A stretch of DNA of 64,000 nucleotides from Qipengyuania sp. JC766 (GTDB taxonomy: Bacteria; Pseudomonadota; Alphaproteobacteria; Sphingomonadales; Sphingomonadaceae), in the NCBI RefSeq assembly GCF_040717445.1, contig NZ_JBFEFL010000001.1, positions 1,994,001 to 2,058,000 of the forward strand, written 5' to 3'. Shown here one piece after another: positions 17,534 through 25,802 of this stretch. Made by a program: the position numbers and the translations under genes. The notes beneath the pieces are model-generated. The model was not told the origin of the DNA. It did not search any database and saw only the letters and a program-made list of their open reading frames with translations. Positions within the stretch are counted from its first letter, which is position 1, and each line of letters opens with the position of its first letter.

Positions 17534-18150
17534 CATTCCGGCAGCAAACCCGCCTCAACGAGCGCGGACTCGAGCGAGGCCGCATCGGTGAAATGATGCA
17601 CCTGCCAGCCGAGCCTGCGAGCGGCGGCGATGTTGTGCTCGTTGTCGTCGATAAAGAGCATGCTTTCGCGGCGATGGCCGAAGCGCTTTTCCGCCAAGTC
17701 GAATATGGCCGAGCCGGGTTTGAGCAACTTCTCCTCGCCCGAGACCACGATGTCGCGGAAACGGCCGAAAACGGGCTGCGTCGGGCGGAAGCGAGCCCAG
17801 AAATCCGCGCCGAAATTGGTGATGGCGTAGAGCGGCACGCCTAACGCATTGAGCCGCTCGATCAGCTCGATCGTCCCTGGCACCGGCCCGGGTATCGTTT
17901 CCAGCCAGCGGGTATCGTAGGCCGCGATCTGCTTGGCATATTCGGGGAAGATCGCCTGTCGTTCGGCCACCATCTCGGCGATTGCGCGGCCCGCATCGTG
18001 CTGGCCGTGCCAGTCGATCGTGACGACGTGGTCGACGAACCACTGCGCCTCGTCCGGATCGTCGAACAGCGTGCGCAGGAAATCGACCGGCTCCCAGCGC
18101 ACGATCACGCGGCCGACATCGAACACCACGGCTTCGGGCCTGTTGGTCAT
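17533..18150 (-). CDS. HAD-superfamily hydrolase (YihX-like phosphatase)
   Basis: 205 residues. Motif I is VFDVGRVIV (nucleophile Asp11, with Gly in place of the second Asp, as in the YihX group). Motif II is AITNFG, motif III includes KLLKPGSAIF, and motif IV is LFIDDNEHN. An alpha-helical cap lies between motifs I and II. Likely a small-molecule phosphatase; substrate unknown. Confidence 0.87.
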   Translation of the reverse strand: MTNRPEAVVFDVGRVIVRWEPVDFLRTLFDDPDEAQWFVDHVVTIDWHGQHDAGRAIAEMVAERQAIFPEYAKQIAAYDTRWLETIPGPVPGTIELIERLNALGVPLYAITNFGADFWARFRPTQPVFGRFRDIVVSGEEKLLKPGSAIFDLAEKRFGHRRESMLFIDDNEHNIAAARRLGWQVHHFTDAASLESALVEAGLLPE

Positions 18151-18170
18151 TTACCGGGCCTCAGACATGC

Positions 18171-18194
18171 AAAAGCCCCCGCTTTCGCGGAGGC
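18171..18194 (-). terminator. Intrinsic terminator after bL36
   Basis: On the minus strand: GCCTCCGC, loop GAAA, GCGGGGGC, then TTTT. It follows the bL36 stop by about 45 bases and precedes the HAD gene on the same strand, so it separates the two transcripts. Confidence 0.8.
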
Positions 18195-18238
18195 TTCCGT
18201 CAGCATCCATGCCGCGAGCAGCTCGCGGCATCGCGCGT

Positions 18239-18364
18239 TCAGCCCTGGCGGGCCTTGAAGCGGCGATTGGTCTTGTTGATGACGTAGGTGCGGCCGCGAC
18301 GGCGAATCACGCGGCAGTCGCGATGGCGGTTCTTCAGCGACTTGAGGCTGTTGCGGACTTTCAT
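18239..18364 (-). CDS. rpmJ: 50S ribosomal protein L36 (bL36), non-zinc type
   Basis: A 41-residue basic protein, [17 protein letters not shown] and ending NRRFKARQG. It has one cysteine and lacks the C-x2-C zinc ribbon of classical bL36, so it is the YkgO-like zinc-independent type usual in Alphaproteobacteria. It was found by direct translation. Terminators on both sides show that it is a single-gene transcript. Confidence 0.95.
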   Translation of the reverse strand: MKVRNSLKSLKNRHRDCRVIRRRGRTYVINKTNRRFKARQG

Positions 18365-18379
18365 GGCTCTATCCCGAAT

Positions 18380-18411
18380 AAAAACAGGCACCGGAGACAG
18401 TCTCCGATGCC
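18380..18411 (-). terminator. Intrinsic terminator after galE
   Basis: On the minus strand a stem forms from GGCATCGGAGAC and its imperfect complement GTCTCCGGTGCC, followed by TGTTTTTAT. It lies 41 bases past the galE stop and just upstream of bL36, so it ends the galE transcript. Confidence 0.75.
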
Positions 18412-18451
18412 GGAAAATCGAACTGGCACGTAGTGGGCGAATCGGGCGAAG

Positions 18452-19471
18452 TCAAGATTCTCCGCGGATGCCGGACAGCGTGCGTTCCCACTGCAACGCG
18501 TGCCCGATGATGGCATCCAGATCGGCATGGCGCGGCTGCCAGGGAAGCGTGGCCCTGAGGCGCGAGGGATCGGAAATCAGCTCGCCCGGATCGCCCGCGC
18601 GCCGGCCTTGCAGCCGCCGCTCGATCCGGCGGTTCGTCACCCGGTCGACCGCGTCGAGTACTTCCATCACCGAAAAGCCCCGGCCGTAACCGCAATTCAT
18701 GGTCAGCGACCGGCCCGGCTCCGCCATCAGCGTCTCCAGCGCGAGGACGTGCGCTGCGGCCAGGTCGCTCACATGGATGTAATCGCGCACGCCTGTCCCG
18801 TCCCGCGTATCGAAATCCGTCCCGTACACCGCGACATGGTCCCGCTTGCCGAGCGCCGCTTCCACAGCGACCTTGATCAGGTGCGTCGCGCCGGCGGTGG
18901 ACTGGCCAGTCCGCCCTTCCGGATCGGCACCCGCGACGTTGAAGTAGCGCAGCGCGCAATAGTTCAGCGCATGCGCGGCGGCGGTATCCGCCAGCATCTG
19001 CTCGGTCATCAGCTTCGACCAGCCATAGGGATTGATCGGGCGTTGCGGCGTGTCCTCCGTTACGCGCGCGACATCGGGCACTCCATAGGTCGCAGCCGTG
19101 GAACTGAAGATGAAATGGGGCACGCCCGCCGCGACTGCCGATGCCAGCAGCGCGCGGCTCTTCACCGTGTTGTTGGCGTAGTAGTCGAGCGGCTTCTCGA
19201 CCGATTCGGGCACCACCACCGATCCGGCGAAGTGCATGATCGCGCCCGTCCCGCCACCCATGCCTTGCTCCGCGAAGATGCGTTGCAGCAGCGCGTCATC
19301 CGCAATGTCGCCTTGGTAGAACGGGACGCCGTCCGGCACGGCGAAGCGGAAGCCGGTCACGAGGTTGTCGATCACCGCGACGGGCCAGCCCGCATCCTTC
19401 AGGGCAAGCACGGCGTGGCTGCCGATATAGCCGGCGCCGCCGGTGACGAGGACAGGTGTGCGTTGGGTCAT
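18452..19471 (-). CDS. galE: UDP-glucose 4-epimerase
   Basis: 339 residues, the usual length. It interconverts UDP-glucose and UDP-galactose using bound NAD. The Rossmann motif GGAGYIGS is at residues 11-18. The catalytic serine/threonine region is SSTAATYG and the YxxxK pair is in NPYGWSK. RYFNVAGADPEGR and RDYIHVSDLA are galE-specific blocks. It probably supplies sugars for surface polysaccharide; no other polysaccharide genes are adjacent. Confidence 0.93.
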   Translation of the reverse strand: MTQRTPVLVTGGAGYIGSHAVLALKDAGWPVAVIDNLVTGFRFAVPDGVPFYQGDIADDALLQRIFAEQGMGGGTGAIMHFAGSVVVPESVEKPLDYYANNTVKSRALLASAVAAGVPHFIFSSTAATYGVPDVARVTEDTPQRPINPYGWSKLMTEQMLADTAAAHALNYCALRYFNVAGADPEGRTGQSTAGATHLIKVAVEAALGKRDHVAVYGTDFDTRDGTGVRDYIHVSDLAAAHVLALETLMAEPGRSLTMNCGYGRGFSVMEVLDAVDRVTNRRIERRLQGRRAGDPGELISDPSRLRATLPWQPRHADLDAIIGHALQWERTLSGIRGES

Positions 19472-19561
19472 GACCGCCGCGCTAGCAGCACCGGATTACC
19501 GGACGGTCAACCATCATCGCTGCCCCATGCAACCAGTGCCGTTCTCGCGCGTTGAGCGTCC

Positions 19562-20158
19562 ATGAGAAAACCAGCCATCGCCTCGCTCGTCGCGGCACTC
19601 GCGCTTTCCGCCTGTGCCGGGTCCTATACCGGCCCCGCCGAAGTGACCCGCTTCGTCGCGCAGAATCCCGTCAATGCCGGCAATCGCACCATCGCCACGG
19701 TGGTCGATCGCGATGGCGGCGACGCATCCTTCTTCGCATCGGCTTACGAAGACGCGGTCGAGGCGGAACTCAGCCAGCTCGGCTATGCCGTCAATCCGGC
19801 CGACCGGTCCGGCCAGACCGCCGAAATCCGCGTGCAGCGCTTCGGCATCGACAGCGCGGGGCGCCGGTCCCCGGTCAATGTCGGCGTCGGCGGATCGACG
19901 GGCAGCTATGGCAGCGGGCTCGGCCTCGGCATCGGGTTCAACCTGGGCGGCGGGGAACGCCCGCGCGAAGTGACCGAGCTTTCGGTCCGCATCCGCGGGG
20001 TGGGCAACGAGACTTTGTGGGAAGGCCGTGCCGAGCTGGTGACAAGCGACAATGCCGACCTTGCCGAACCGCGCGCCAATGCGCAGGCGCTGGCCGAAGC
20101 GCTGTTCCGCGGCTTTCCCGGCAAAAACGGCGAAACCATTACCGTAGACGTGAAATAA
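19562..20158 (+). CDS. DUF4136-type lipoprotein
   Basis: 198 residues with lipobox ALSAC at residue 18. The rest resembles DUF4136: an N-terminal strand (VTRFVAQ), a helix with [14 protein letters not shown], then [13 protein letters not shown], a glycine-rich insert ([16 protein letters not shown]) and TLWEGRAEL near the end. The domain is common in outer-membrane lipoproteins of unknown role. It is followed after 17 bases by the M14 peptidase gene and probably shares its transcript. Confidence 0.75.
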   Translation: MRKPAIASLVAALALSACAGSYTGPAEVTRFVAQNPVNAGNRTIATVVDRDGGDASFFASAYEDAVEAELSQLGYAVNPADRSGQTAEIRVQRFGIDSAGRRSPVNVGVGGSTGSYGSGLGLGIGFNLGGGERPREVTELSVRIRGVGNETLWEGRAELVTSDNADLAEPRANAQALAEALFRGFPGKNGETITVDVK

Positions 20159-20175
20159 GGGGGGCGACCCGCATA

Positions 20176-21303
20176 ATGACCGATATCGCGATCGATTGCG
20201 CATTCGACAGTGGCAATATCGAGGTTCTGGGGGTCGACGGCGCAAAGGCGCGGCTCGCGGTGCGAAAGGACAACCAGTCCGAATTCAAGCAGTGGTTCCA
20301 CTTCCGCGTCTCGGGCGCGGCGGGCCGCGAGCTGGAACTGACCATCGAGCAGATGGAAGACAGTGCCTATCCGCTGGGCTGGCCCAACTACAACGCCCGC
20401 GTCAGCGAGGACCGCGAATACTGGGCTGCTGCCCCATCCAGCTACGACAAGGGCAAGGGCGCTCTCACCATCCGTTACACCCCGGCCAGCGATATCGCCT
20501 GGTTCGCCTATTTCGCGCCCTATTCGATGGAACGACACCACGACCTCGTGGCAGAAGCCGCGGCCAGTGAAGGCGTGACCTACCGGCGGCTGGGCACCTC
20601 GATCGACGGTCAGCCGATCGACTGCCTGACGCTGGGCGAAGGGGACAAGATCGTCTGGCTCTATGCGCGCCAGCATCCGGGCGAAACGCAGGCCGAATGG
20701 TGGATGGAGGGCGCGCTGGAATGCCTGACCGATCCGTCCGACCCCGTCGCCATGAGTCTGCGGGAGAAATGCACCTTCCACATCGTGCCCAATTGCAATC
20801 CGGACGGATCGCGGCGCGGCCACCTGCGCACCAACGCCATCGGCACCAATCTCAACCGCGAATGGCACGAGCCGAGCGCGGAAAAGAGTCCTGAAGTGCT
20901 GGCGATCCGCGACGCGATGGATGCGGACAAGCCCGACTTCGCGATGGACGTCCACGGGGACGAAGCGATCCCCGCCATCTTCCTCGCCGGGTTCGAAGGC
21001 ATTCCCAACTGGTCGGACGAGCAGGGCGAGCATTTCTACCGCTATCAGCGGATCCTCGCGCGGCGCACGCCCGACTTCCAGATGGAAAAGGGCTATCCCA
21101 AGTCGCGCCCGGGCGAAGCCAACCTGGCGATTTCCACCAACCAGGTGGCCGACCGCTACGGCTGCCCGGCCATGACGCTGGAAATGCCGTACAAGGACAA
21201 TGACGACCGGCCCGACCCGGAGCAGAACTGGTCCCCCGAACGGTGCAAGCTGCTCGGCCGCGACTGCCTCGCCGCGCTGCTGGAATGGCTGGACGAGGAC
21301 TGA
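20176..21303 (+). CDS. M14 family zinc carboxypeptidase (cytosolic carboxypeptidase-like)
   Basis: 375 residues without a signal peptide. An N-terminal beta-sandwich domain (about 1-130) precedes the peptidase, the layout of bacterial relatives of cytosolic carboxypeptidases. Zinc ligands are in [10 protein letters not shown] and VHGDEA, substrate residues in [16 protein letters not shown] and GTNLNREW, and the catalytic Glu in TLEMPYKDN. The likely role is trimming C-terminal residues of peptides or proteins in the cytoplasm. GGGGGG lies before the ATG. Confidence 0.9.
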   Translation: MTDIAIDCAFDSGNIEVLGVDGAKARLAVRKDNQSEFKQWFHFRVSGAAGRELELTIEQMEDSAYPLGWPNYNARVSEDREYWAAAPSSYDKGKGALTIRYTPASDIAWFAYFAPYSMERHHDLVAEAAASEGVTYRRLGTSIDGQPIDCLTLGEGDKIVWLYARQHPGETQAEWWMEGALECLTDPSDPVAMSLREKCTFHIVPNCNPDGSRRGHLRTNAIGTNLNREWHEPSAEKSPEVLAIRDAMDADKPDFAMDVHGDEAIPAIFLAGFEGIPNWSDEQGEHFYRYQRILARRTPDFQMEKGYPKSRPGEANLAISTNQVADRYGCPAMTLEMPYKDNDDRPDPEQNWSPERCKLLGRDCLAALLEWLDED

Positions 21304-21332
21304 GCATTCACAGGGCGGACGGTCTCGAAGTA

Positions 21333-21734
21333 TCAGATCGCCGCGTAGATAACACCGATCCCCGCCATCACTGAGAGCGGTGAAATCGCGCGTACGGCAA
21401 CAATCGGAAGGCGGTCAGCCCACCAGATGGCATAGGCGGAATGCCATCGAAGCGGGATGACCAGCAATACGATCGAGGAAAGCACGATAAACCATCCGGC
21501 AATCTCGAAGATTGCCGGCATTTTCGACGCCGTAGCACGCAGGACGAGCGCCACACCCGCGAGAAGTCGCAGCCCTTGTTCGACATTGTTGATCCTACGC
21601 GTCGCGGCCGTTTGTCTGAGGGTTCGCAGCGCGGCGTGCGGGCAGCCCGCCATGAAGCCTCCTGTGACGACCAGCCACAAGCCCAAGGCCACACTGCCGA
21701 AGACCGATCGTTTCCATAAACCGCGGTATGGCAT
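21333..21734 (-). CDS. Small integral membrane protein, unknown function
   Basis: 133 residues with about four hydrophobic segments (for example SVALGLWLVVTGGFMAGC and WFIVLSSIVLLVIPL). No family was recognised. The frame is open for another 86 codons upstream, but that extension is polar, overlaps the divergent gene and covers the operator, so the ATG at 21734 is preferred. Its promoter would then contain the double palindrome at 21776-21809, linking it to the neighbouring XRE regulator. Confidence 0.55.
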   Translation of the reverse strand: MPYRGLWKRSVFGSVALGLWLVVTGGFMAGCPHAALRTLRQTAATRRINNVEQGLRLLAGVALVLRATASKMPAIFEIAGWFIVLSSIVLLVIPLRWHSAYAIWWADRLPIVAVRAISPLSVMAGIGVIYAAI

Positions 21735-21775
21735 TGCTTTCGCCGGCCGCAACGGGATCGTGATCTTGACCTCAA

Positions 21776-21809
21776 GTAACCCAAAGGTTACATGTAACCC
21801 ATGAGTTAC
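21776..21809. promoter_or_regulatory. Tandem inverted repeats, probable operator of the XRE regulator
   Basis: Two 16-base dyads lie 18 bases apart: GTAACCCAAAGGTTAC (21776-21791) and GTAACCCATGAGTTAC (21794-21809). The inner halves also form a perfect palindrome, GGTTACATGTAACC. They sit between a divergent membrane gene and the membrane-protein/XRE operon, 14 bases before the ATG at 21823. Such an arrangement allows cooperative repression of both directions. Binding by the XRE protein is inference. Confidence 0.6.
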
Positions 21810-21822
21810 AAAGGGTGGTCCG

Positions 21823-22263
21823 ATGGCCGACGATTTCGAAGCAGCCGATACCTTCAGCAATTCACGGGCGGTCATGGCTCCGTTTATGGGCCTGCTGGTC
21901 CTGGTCGTGCAGCAGGGAACGCTGTTCGCCTGGGACTGGGGCGACGACTCGCTGCTGCAGATCGCCGTCTGGCTCGGCTTCGCCGTTGTCATGCTGGCAC
22001 TGCTGCTGACGGGCGGCGGCTGGTTCCTCTCGAAACGCGCGCGCGAACTGGCGAATGACGAGGTGACCAGGGCGAACCGTCAGGCGGCCATCCAGATCGG
22101 GTTCGTCGTCGCGATGGTCATGTGCTTTCTGGTCTGGGCGATCTCGCCCTTCGAACCGCTGCATGCGCAACGCGCCGCCAATCTCATCGCCAGCATGACA
22201 CTGGGCTGCACCTTCGTCGCATTCGGAATGGCGGAGTTGCGCACCAATGCCGGCGGAGCTTGA
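21823..22263 (+). CDS. Four-helix membrane protein paired with an XRE regulator
   Basis: 146 residues with four predicted membrane helices: APFMGLLVLVVQQGTLFAW, IAVWLGFAVVMLALLLTGGGWF, IGFVVAMVMCFLVWAI and a last segment around SMTLGCTFVAFGM. A charged loop (SKRARELANDEVTRANR) separates the pairs. No family name can be given. Its end overlaps the start of the XRE gene by 17 bases, so the two are co-translated, a pattern often seen where a membrane protein modulates a small regulator. Confidence 0.7.
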   Translation: MADDFEAADTFSNSRAVMAPFMGLLVLVVQQGTLFAWDWGDDSLLQIAVWLGFAVVMLALLLTGGGWFLSKRARELANDEVTRANRQAAIQIGFVVAMVMCFLVWAISPFEPLHAQRAANLIASMTLGCTFVAFGMAELRTNAGGA

Positions 22264-22453
22264 GAACCGTGTCCGCCTGTTCCGCGAGGACCGTGGCTGG
22301 ACACAGGCGCAGCTCGCCGAGGCGATGGGTGTCAGCCGGAAGACCGTGAACACGGTCGAAAACGGCGTGTTCTCGCCTTCGGTGATCGTGGCCCTGAAGT
22401 TCGCGGAAGCTCTGGACCAGCCGGTCGAACGCCTGTTTCAACTGGTCCGGTAG
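22247..22453 (+). CDS. XRE-family helix-turn-helix regulator (short, HTH only)
   Basis: 68 residues consisting only of an HTH_3 domain: WTQAQLAEAMGVSRKTVNTVEN (residues about 18-39) and SVIVALKFAEALDQPVERLF. This is the type of small regulator commonly encoded next to a membrane protein. It likely binds the paired dyads at 21776-21809 and represses its own operon. Confidence 0.88.
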   Translation: MPAELENRVRLFREDRGWTQAQLAEAMGVSRKTVNTVENGVFSPSVIVALKFAEALDQPVERLFQLVR

Positions 22454-22472
22454 GATTGCCGCGCGGAGTCGA

Positions 22473-22892
22473 TCAGCCAAGGCTCTCCGGTCCGAAGGCG
22501 CGCGGCAGCAGTGCGGACAAAGTCGTTTCGCGCACGATGTCCGGGCCCACGCACAGCACGCGCGGGTCGGTACCGCCGAGGGCGGCAAGTTCGTGCAGCA
22601 CCTGCCGACAGCGACCGCAGGGCGTGATCGGGTCCTCTCCGGGGCCGGTCACCGCGACCGCGACGAGGCCCCCGCGACGCCCCTCGCCCATCGCCTTGGC
22701 GACTGCGACGGTTTCCGCGCACAGCGCGAGGCCGTAGCTCGCATTCTCTATATTGGTGCCGGTCACCACCCGTCCGTCCGCGAACAGCAGCGCCGCGCCC
22801 ACGGGAAAGCTTGAATAGGGAGACCAGGAATTACGCGCCGCCTCGCGCGCGGCGGCGATAAGGGCGGTATCGTCCATCACGTCCTCGCTCAT
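22473..22892 (-). CDS. cdd: Cytidine deaminase
   Basis: 139 residues, the size of tetrameric cytidine deaminases. It converts cytidine or deoxycytidine to uridine forms in pyrimidine salvage. The zinc site is intact: CAETVAV (Cys and catalytic Glu) and PCGRCRQVL. Substrate motifs SPYSSFPVGAALL and NIENASYG are present. The ATG at 22892 overlaps the stop of the upstream gene as ATGA; a second ATG at 22877 is possible. Confidence 0.93.
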   Translation of the reverse strand: MSEDVMDDTALIAAAREAARNSWSPYSSFPVGAALLFADGRVVTGTNIENASYGLALCAETVAVAKAMGEGRRGGLVAVAVTGPGEDPITPCGRCRQVLHELAALGGTDPRVLCVGPDIVRETTLSALLPRAFGPESLG

Positions 22893-23590
22893 GGCCTCGC
22901 CACCATCCATTCCACCGGTTCCTCGCTCGCCTCGCTCATCAGGTCCTCGTTCGCGGTCCACAGCACCCAGGGGCGCGTCACGTAGTCGGGTTCGAACCGC
23001 GTGCGCGTCAGCCAGAGGTTGCGGTCCATCTTGCCCGCGATGCCGAACCGCTCCTCGAAAGCGGGCGACAGCTTCAGGATCGCGTGCATCCCGGTATGCG
23101 CTTCCACCTGGTTGACCAGCGTCAGCAGTTCGCTTTCCACCGCCGCGTCGGACACCCGGTCGGCACATGCGTTTTCCGGCACGTCGAGCGCGATGACCGG
23201 GGGCAGCATGTCGCCCGCGCGCGGCACCACGGTCACGAAATTGGCCGATTGCGGATCGGCACGCAGGCACGGGTCGAACAGGTGGACCGCGCCCGCCGGG
23301 ATGCCTGCCTCGCGCGCCGCTTCCAGCCGTGCACCGAAGCGCGGCACGCGCCCGTCCCCGCCATCGCTGGCGTCGATATAGGCGAAGTCCGCCCCCAGCG
23401 CATGCGCGGCGACGAAATCGATCGCGCCGTCCGATCCGCGCGCGTGGATACCCTGCTCGGGGTAAGTGCCCTCGTCCGGCGTCCAATGCTGGACGCTCCA
23501 CCACAGCCAGCCTGCCCCGATGGCGCAGGCCAGCACCAGCGCGGCGAGCGAGCGCCACAGCCATTTGCGCGGTCGTGCCTTGCGTCCCAT
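22889..23590 (-). CDS. GH25 lysozyme-like membrane-anchored protein, active site altered
   Basis: 233 residues with an N-terminal membrane anchor (about 10-32). The domain follows GH25 muramidases: YPEQGIHARGSDGAIDF, GADFAYIDASDG, AREAGIPAGAVHLFD, and a late WVLW segment. In active enzymes the first block has a G-x-D-x-S motif and the second a K-A-T-E-G-like catalytic Glu. Here the positions read GIHAR and IDASDG, so both acidic residues are changed. It may bind rather than cut peptidoglycan. It is coupled to cdd by a four-base overlap. Confidence 0.7.
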   Translation of the reverse strand: MGRKARPRKWLWRSLAALVLACAIGAGWLWWSVQHWTPDEGTYPEQGIHARGSDGAIDFVAAHALGADFAYIDASDGGDGRVPRFGARLEAAREAGIPAGAVHLFDPCLRADPQSANFVTVVPRAGDMLPPVIALDVPENACADRVSDAAVESELLTLVNQVEAHTGMHAILKLSPAFEERFGIAGKMDRNLWLTRTRFEPDYVTRPWVLWTANEDLMSEASEEPVEWMVARP

Positions 23591-23607
23591 GCCCCGTAAG
23601 CCCCCGC

Positions 23608-24105
23608 TCAGCCCTTGATGTGGAGGACGCAGATCAGCGTGAACAGGCGGCGCGCGGTGGCGAAATCGGTTTCGATCTTTCCCTCCAGCTTTTCAAGCAG
23701 CAATTCCGCCGCCCGGTTGTGGATGCCGCGCCGTGCCATATCGATCGTCTCGATCTCCGCCGGCGTCGCCTTGCGGATCGCCTGGTAATAGGAATCGCAG
23801 ATCGCGAAATATTCGCGGATCGGGCGGCGGAAACGGGCGAGGCCCAGCACCAGCGTATCGAGCGGGATGCCCGCGGTGTCGGCAATGGCCAGCACCAGCC
23901 GCCCTTCCTGGACTGAGAGTTCGAGGTGGTAGGGTCCGTTGTGCCCATTGCCGGCAGCCTTCAGCGGCTTGAAACTGTTTTCCTCGATCAGGTCGAAGAT
24001 CGCCACGCGCCGTTCCTGCTCGATGTCGGCGTTGCGCCACAGGATGGTCGCTTCGTCGAGTTCGACCTTGGCGATGCGCCAATCGGGAGCGGGCTGCGCG
24101 GACAT
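23608..24105 (-). CDS. UPF0262 family protein
   Basis: 165 residues. Family blocks are IAKVELDEATILWRNADIEQERRVAIFDL, interrupted here as ILWRNADIEQERRVAIF, plus SFKPL, GPYHLELSVQEGRL, and the C-terminal DSYYQAI and DMARRGIHNRAAE. UPF0262 proteins are confined to Alphaproteobacteria and have no assigned role. The ATG at 24105 (MSAQPAP) is preferred over an upstream arginine-rich extension. It diverges from dnaB. Confidence 0.88.
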   Translation of the reverse strand: MSAQPAPDWRIAKVELDEATILWRNADIEQERRVAIFDLIEENSFKPLKAAGNGHNGPYHLELSVQEGRLVLAIADTAGIPLDTLVLGLARFRRPIREYFAICDSYYQAIRKATPAEIETIDMARRGIHNRAAELLLEKLEGKIETDFATARRLFTLICVLHIKG

Positions 24106-24245
24106 TGCCCGATTCGCTTTCGCAGATCGAAGCGGGTGCCGACAAGTGCCATCGCGCCACACCTTCGAACGATCCCCGCTATCCACAACGCGGTATCGCT
24201 CGTGACCCCTTGCCATTGCCGGGCGGGAGCGACCAATACGCCCCG

Positions 24246-25781
24246 ATGGCCGAACAAGACCTCCTCACCCGACCTGTCGGAAACGCGCTCGCCACGACCG
24301 AGAATGGCGGCGTGCAACCGCGCGCGCTGCCTGCGAATATCGACGCGGAAGCGGCGTTCCTGGGCGCGGTGCTGATCGACAACCGGGTGACCGAGGAACT
24401 GCCGGTGGAACTGCGCCCGGCGCATTTCTTCGATCCGCTGCACCAGCGAATCTACGAGCGGATCCAGACCCTGCTGGAACGCGGCGCGGTGGTCACGCCG
24501 GTGACGCTCAAGCCGTATTTCGAGGCGGACGAGGCGCTCAAGGACGTGGGCGGGATCACCTATCTCGCCCAGCTGACCGCCGACGGGCAGGGCCTGCTCG
24601 CGTCGCGCGAACTGGCGCAGCAGATCTACGACCTGGCGCTGCTGCGCGAGCTGGTGAGCGTCGGCCGTACGCTGGTGGAAGGCGCGCTCGACACGAGCGA
24701 GGACGTCGCGCCGCTCGACCGGGTGGCGCAGGCCGAGGCGGACCTGTTCCGGGTGGCCGAAGGGGCGACCGGCGGCGACGACACGGCGAGCTTCGCCTCT
24801 GCCACGCACAAGGCGCTCGGCCTGATCGAGCTGGCGATCAATTCCGGCGGACACATTTCGGGCAAGACGACCGGCTTCAATTCGATCAACGACAAGTGCG
24901 GCGGCCTGCACAATTCGGACCTCATCATCGTCGCCGGGCGCCCGGGCATGGGCAAGTCCTCGCTTGCGACCAACATCGCGTTCAACTGCGCGGATCGGCT
25001 GCTGCGCGACCGCCGCGACGGGATCGAGGAGGAGAAATCCGCCGGTGCCGGCGTCGCCCTGTTCAGCCTGGAAATGTCGAGCGACCAGCTCGCCACGCGT
25101 ATCCTGGCCGAACAGGCGGAAATCAGTTCCGAAGCGCTGCGCATGGGCAAGATCAGCCGCGACGATTTCCAGAAGCTCAGTTTCGCCAGCCAGCGGCTGG
25201 CCGAACTGCCGCTGTTCATCGACGATACGCCCGCGCTCACCATCGCCGCGCTGCGCACCCGCGCCCGGCGGCTGAAGCGCAAGCACGACATCGGCCTCAT
25301 CGTGATCGACTACCTGCAGCTGTTGCAGGGTTCGGGCCGGGCGACCGACAACCGGGTGAACGAGATTTCCGAGATCAGCCGCGGCCTGAAGACGCTGGCC
25401 AAGGAACTGCAGGTCCCGGTGATCGCCCTGTCCCAGCTCAGCCGCGCGGTGGAACAGCGCGAAGACAAGCGCCCGATGCTGTCGGACCTGCGCGAATCGG
25501 GATCGATCGAGCAGGACGCCGACATGGTCTGGTTCATCTATCGCGAGGACTATTATGTCGCCGCGCGCGAGCCCAAGCGCCCGGTGGAAACGGACGACGC
25601 CAAGACGCACGAGGCACACGCGGCCTGGATGGCGGAAATGGAACGGGTCTTCGGCCTTGCCGAACTGATCGTCGCCAAGCAGCGCCACGGCGCAACCGGC
25701 AAGGTGCGCCTGCGCTTCGAACCGCGCATCACCCGCTTCAGCGACCTCGCCGAAGGCGAGATGGACGGCGGATACGACTGA
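24246..25781 (+). CDS. dnaB: Replicative DNA helicase DnaB
   Basis: 511 residues. The N-terminal primase-interacting domain (about 30-130, EAAFLGAVLIDN and HQRIYERI) is joined by a linker to the RecA-like motor, with Walker A GRPGMGKSS near residue 236, the FSLEMSSDQLATR block, Walker B LIVIDYLQLL and LSQLSRAVEQR. The hexamer unwinds DNA at the replication fork. There is no intein. A 20-residue charged insert after the Walker A helix (DRRDGIEEEKSAG) is of a kind I associate with Alphaproteobacteria. Confidence 0.96.
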   Translation: MAEQDLLTRPVGNALATTENGGVQPRALPANIDAEAAFLGAVLIDNRVTEELPVELRPAHFFDPLHQRIYERIQTLLERGAVVTPVTLKPYFEADEALKDVGGITYLAQLTADGQGLLASRELAQQIYDLALLRELVSVGRTLVEGALDTSEDVAPLDRVAQAEADLFRVAEGATGGDDTASFASATHKALGLIELAINSGGHISGKTTGFNSINDKCGGLHNSDLIIVAGRPGMGKSSLATNIAFNCADRLLRDRRDGIEEEKSAGAGVALFSLEMSSDQLATRILAEQAEISSEALRMGKISRDDFQKLSFASQRLAELPLFIDDTPALTIAALRTRARRLKRKHDIGLIVIDYLQLLQGSGRATDNRVNEISEISRGLKTLAKELQVPVIALSQLSRAVEQREDKRPMLSDLRESGSIEQDADMVWFIYREDYYVAAREPKRPVETDDAKTHEAHAAWMAEMERVFGLAELIVAKQRHGATGKVRLRFEPRITRFSDLAEGEMDGGYD

Positions 25782-25802
25782 GGTCTGCCGGAGGTCCGGG
25801 CC

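Noticed and set aside
24246..25781. Possible intein or insertion in dnaB because of the long loop after Walker A
   Set aside because: The extra segment is only about 20 charged residues with no intein motifs, and total length is normal for alphaproteobacterial DnaB.
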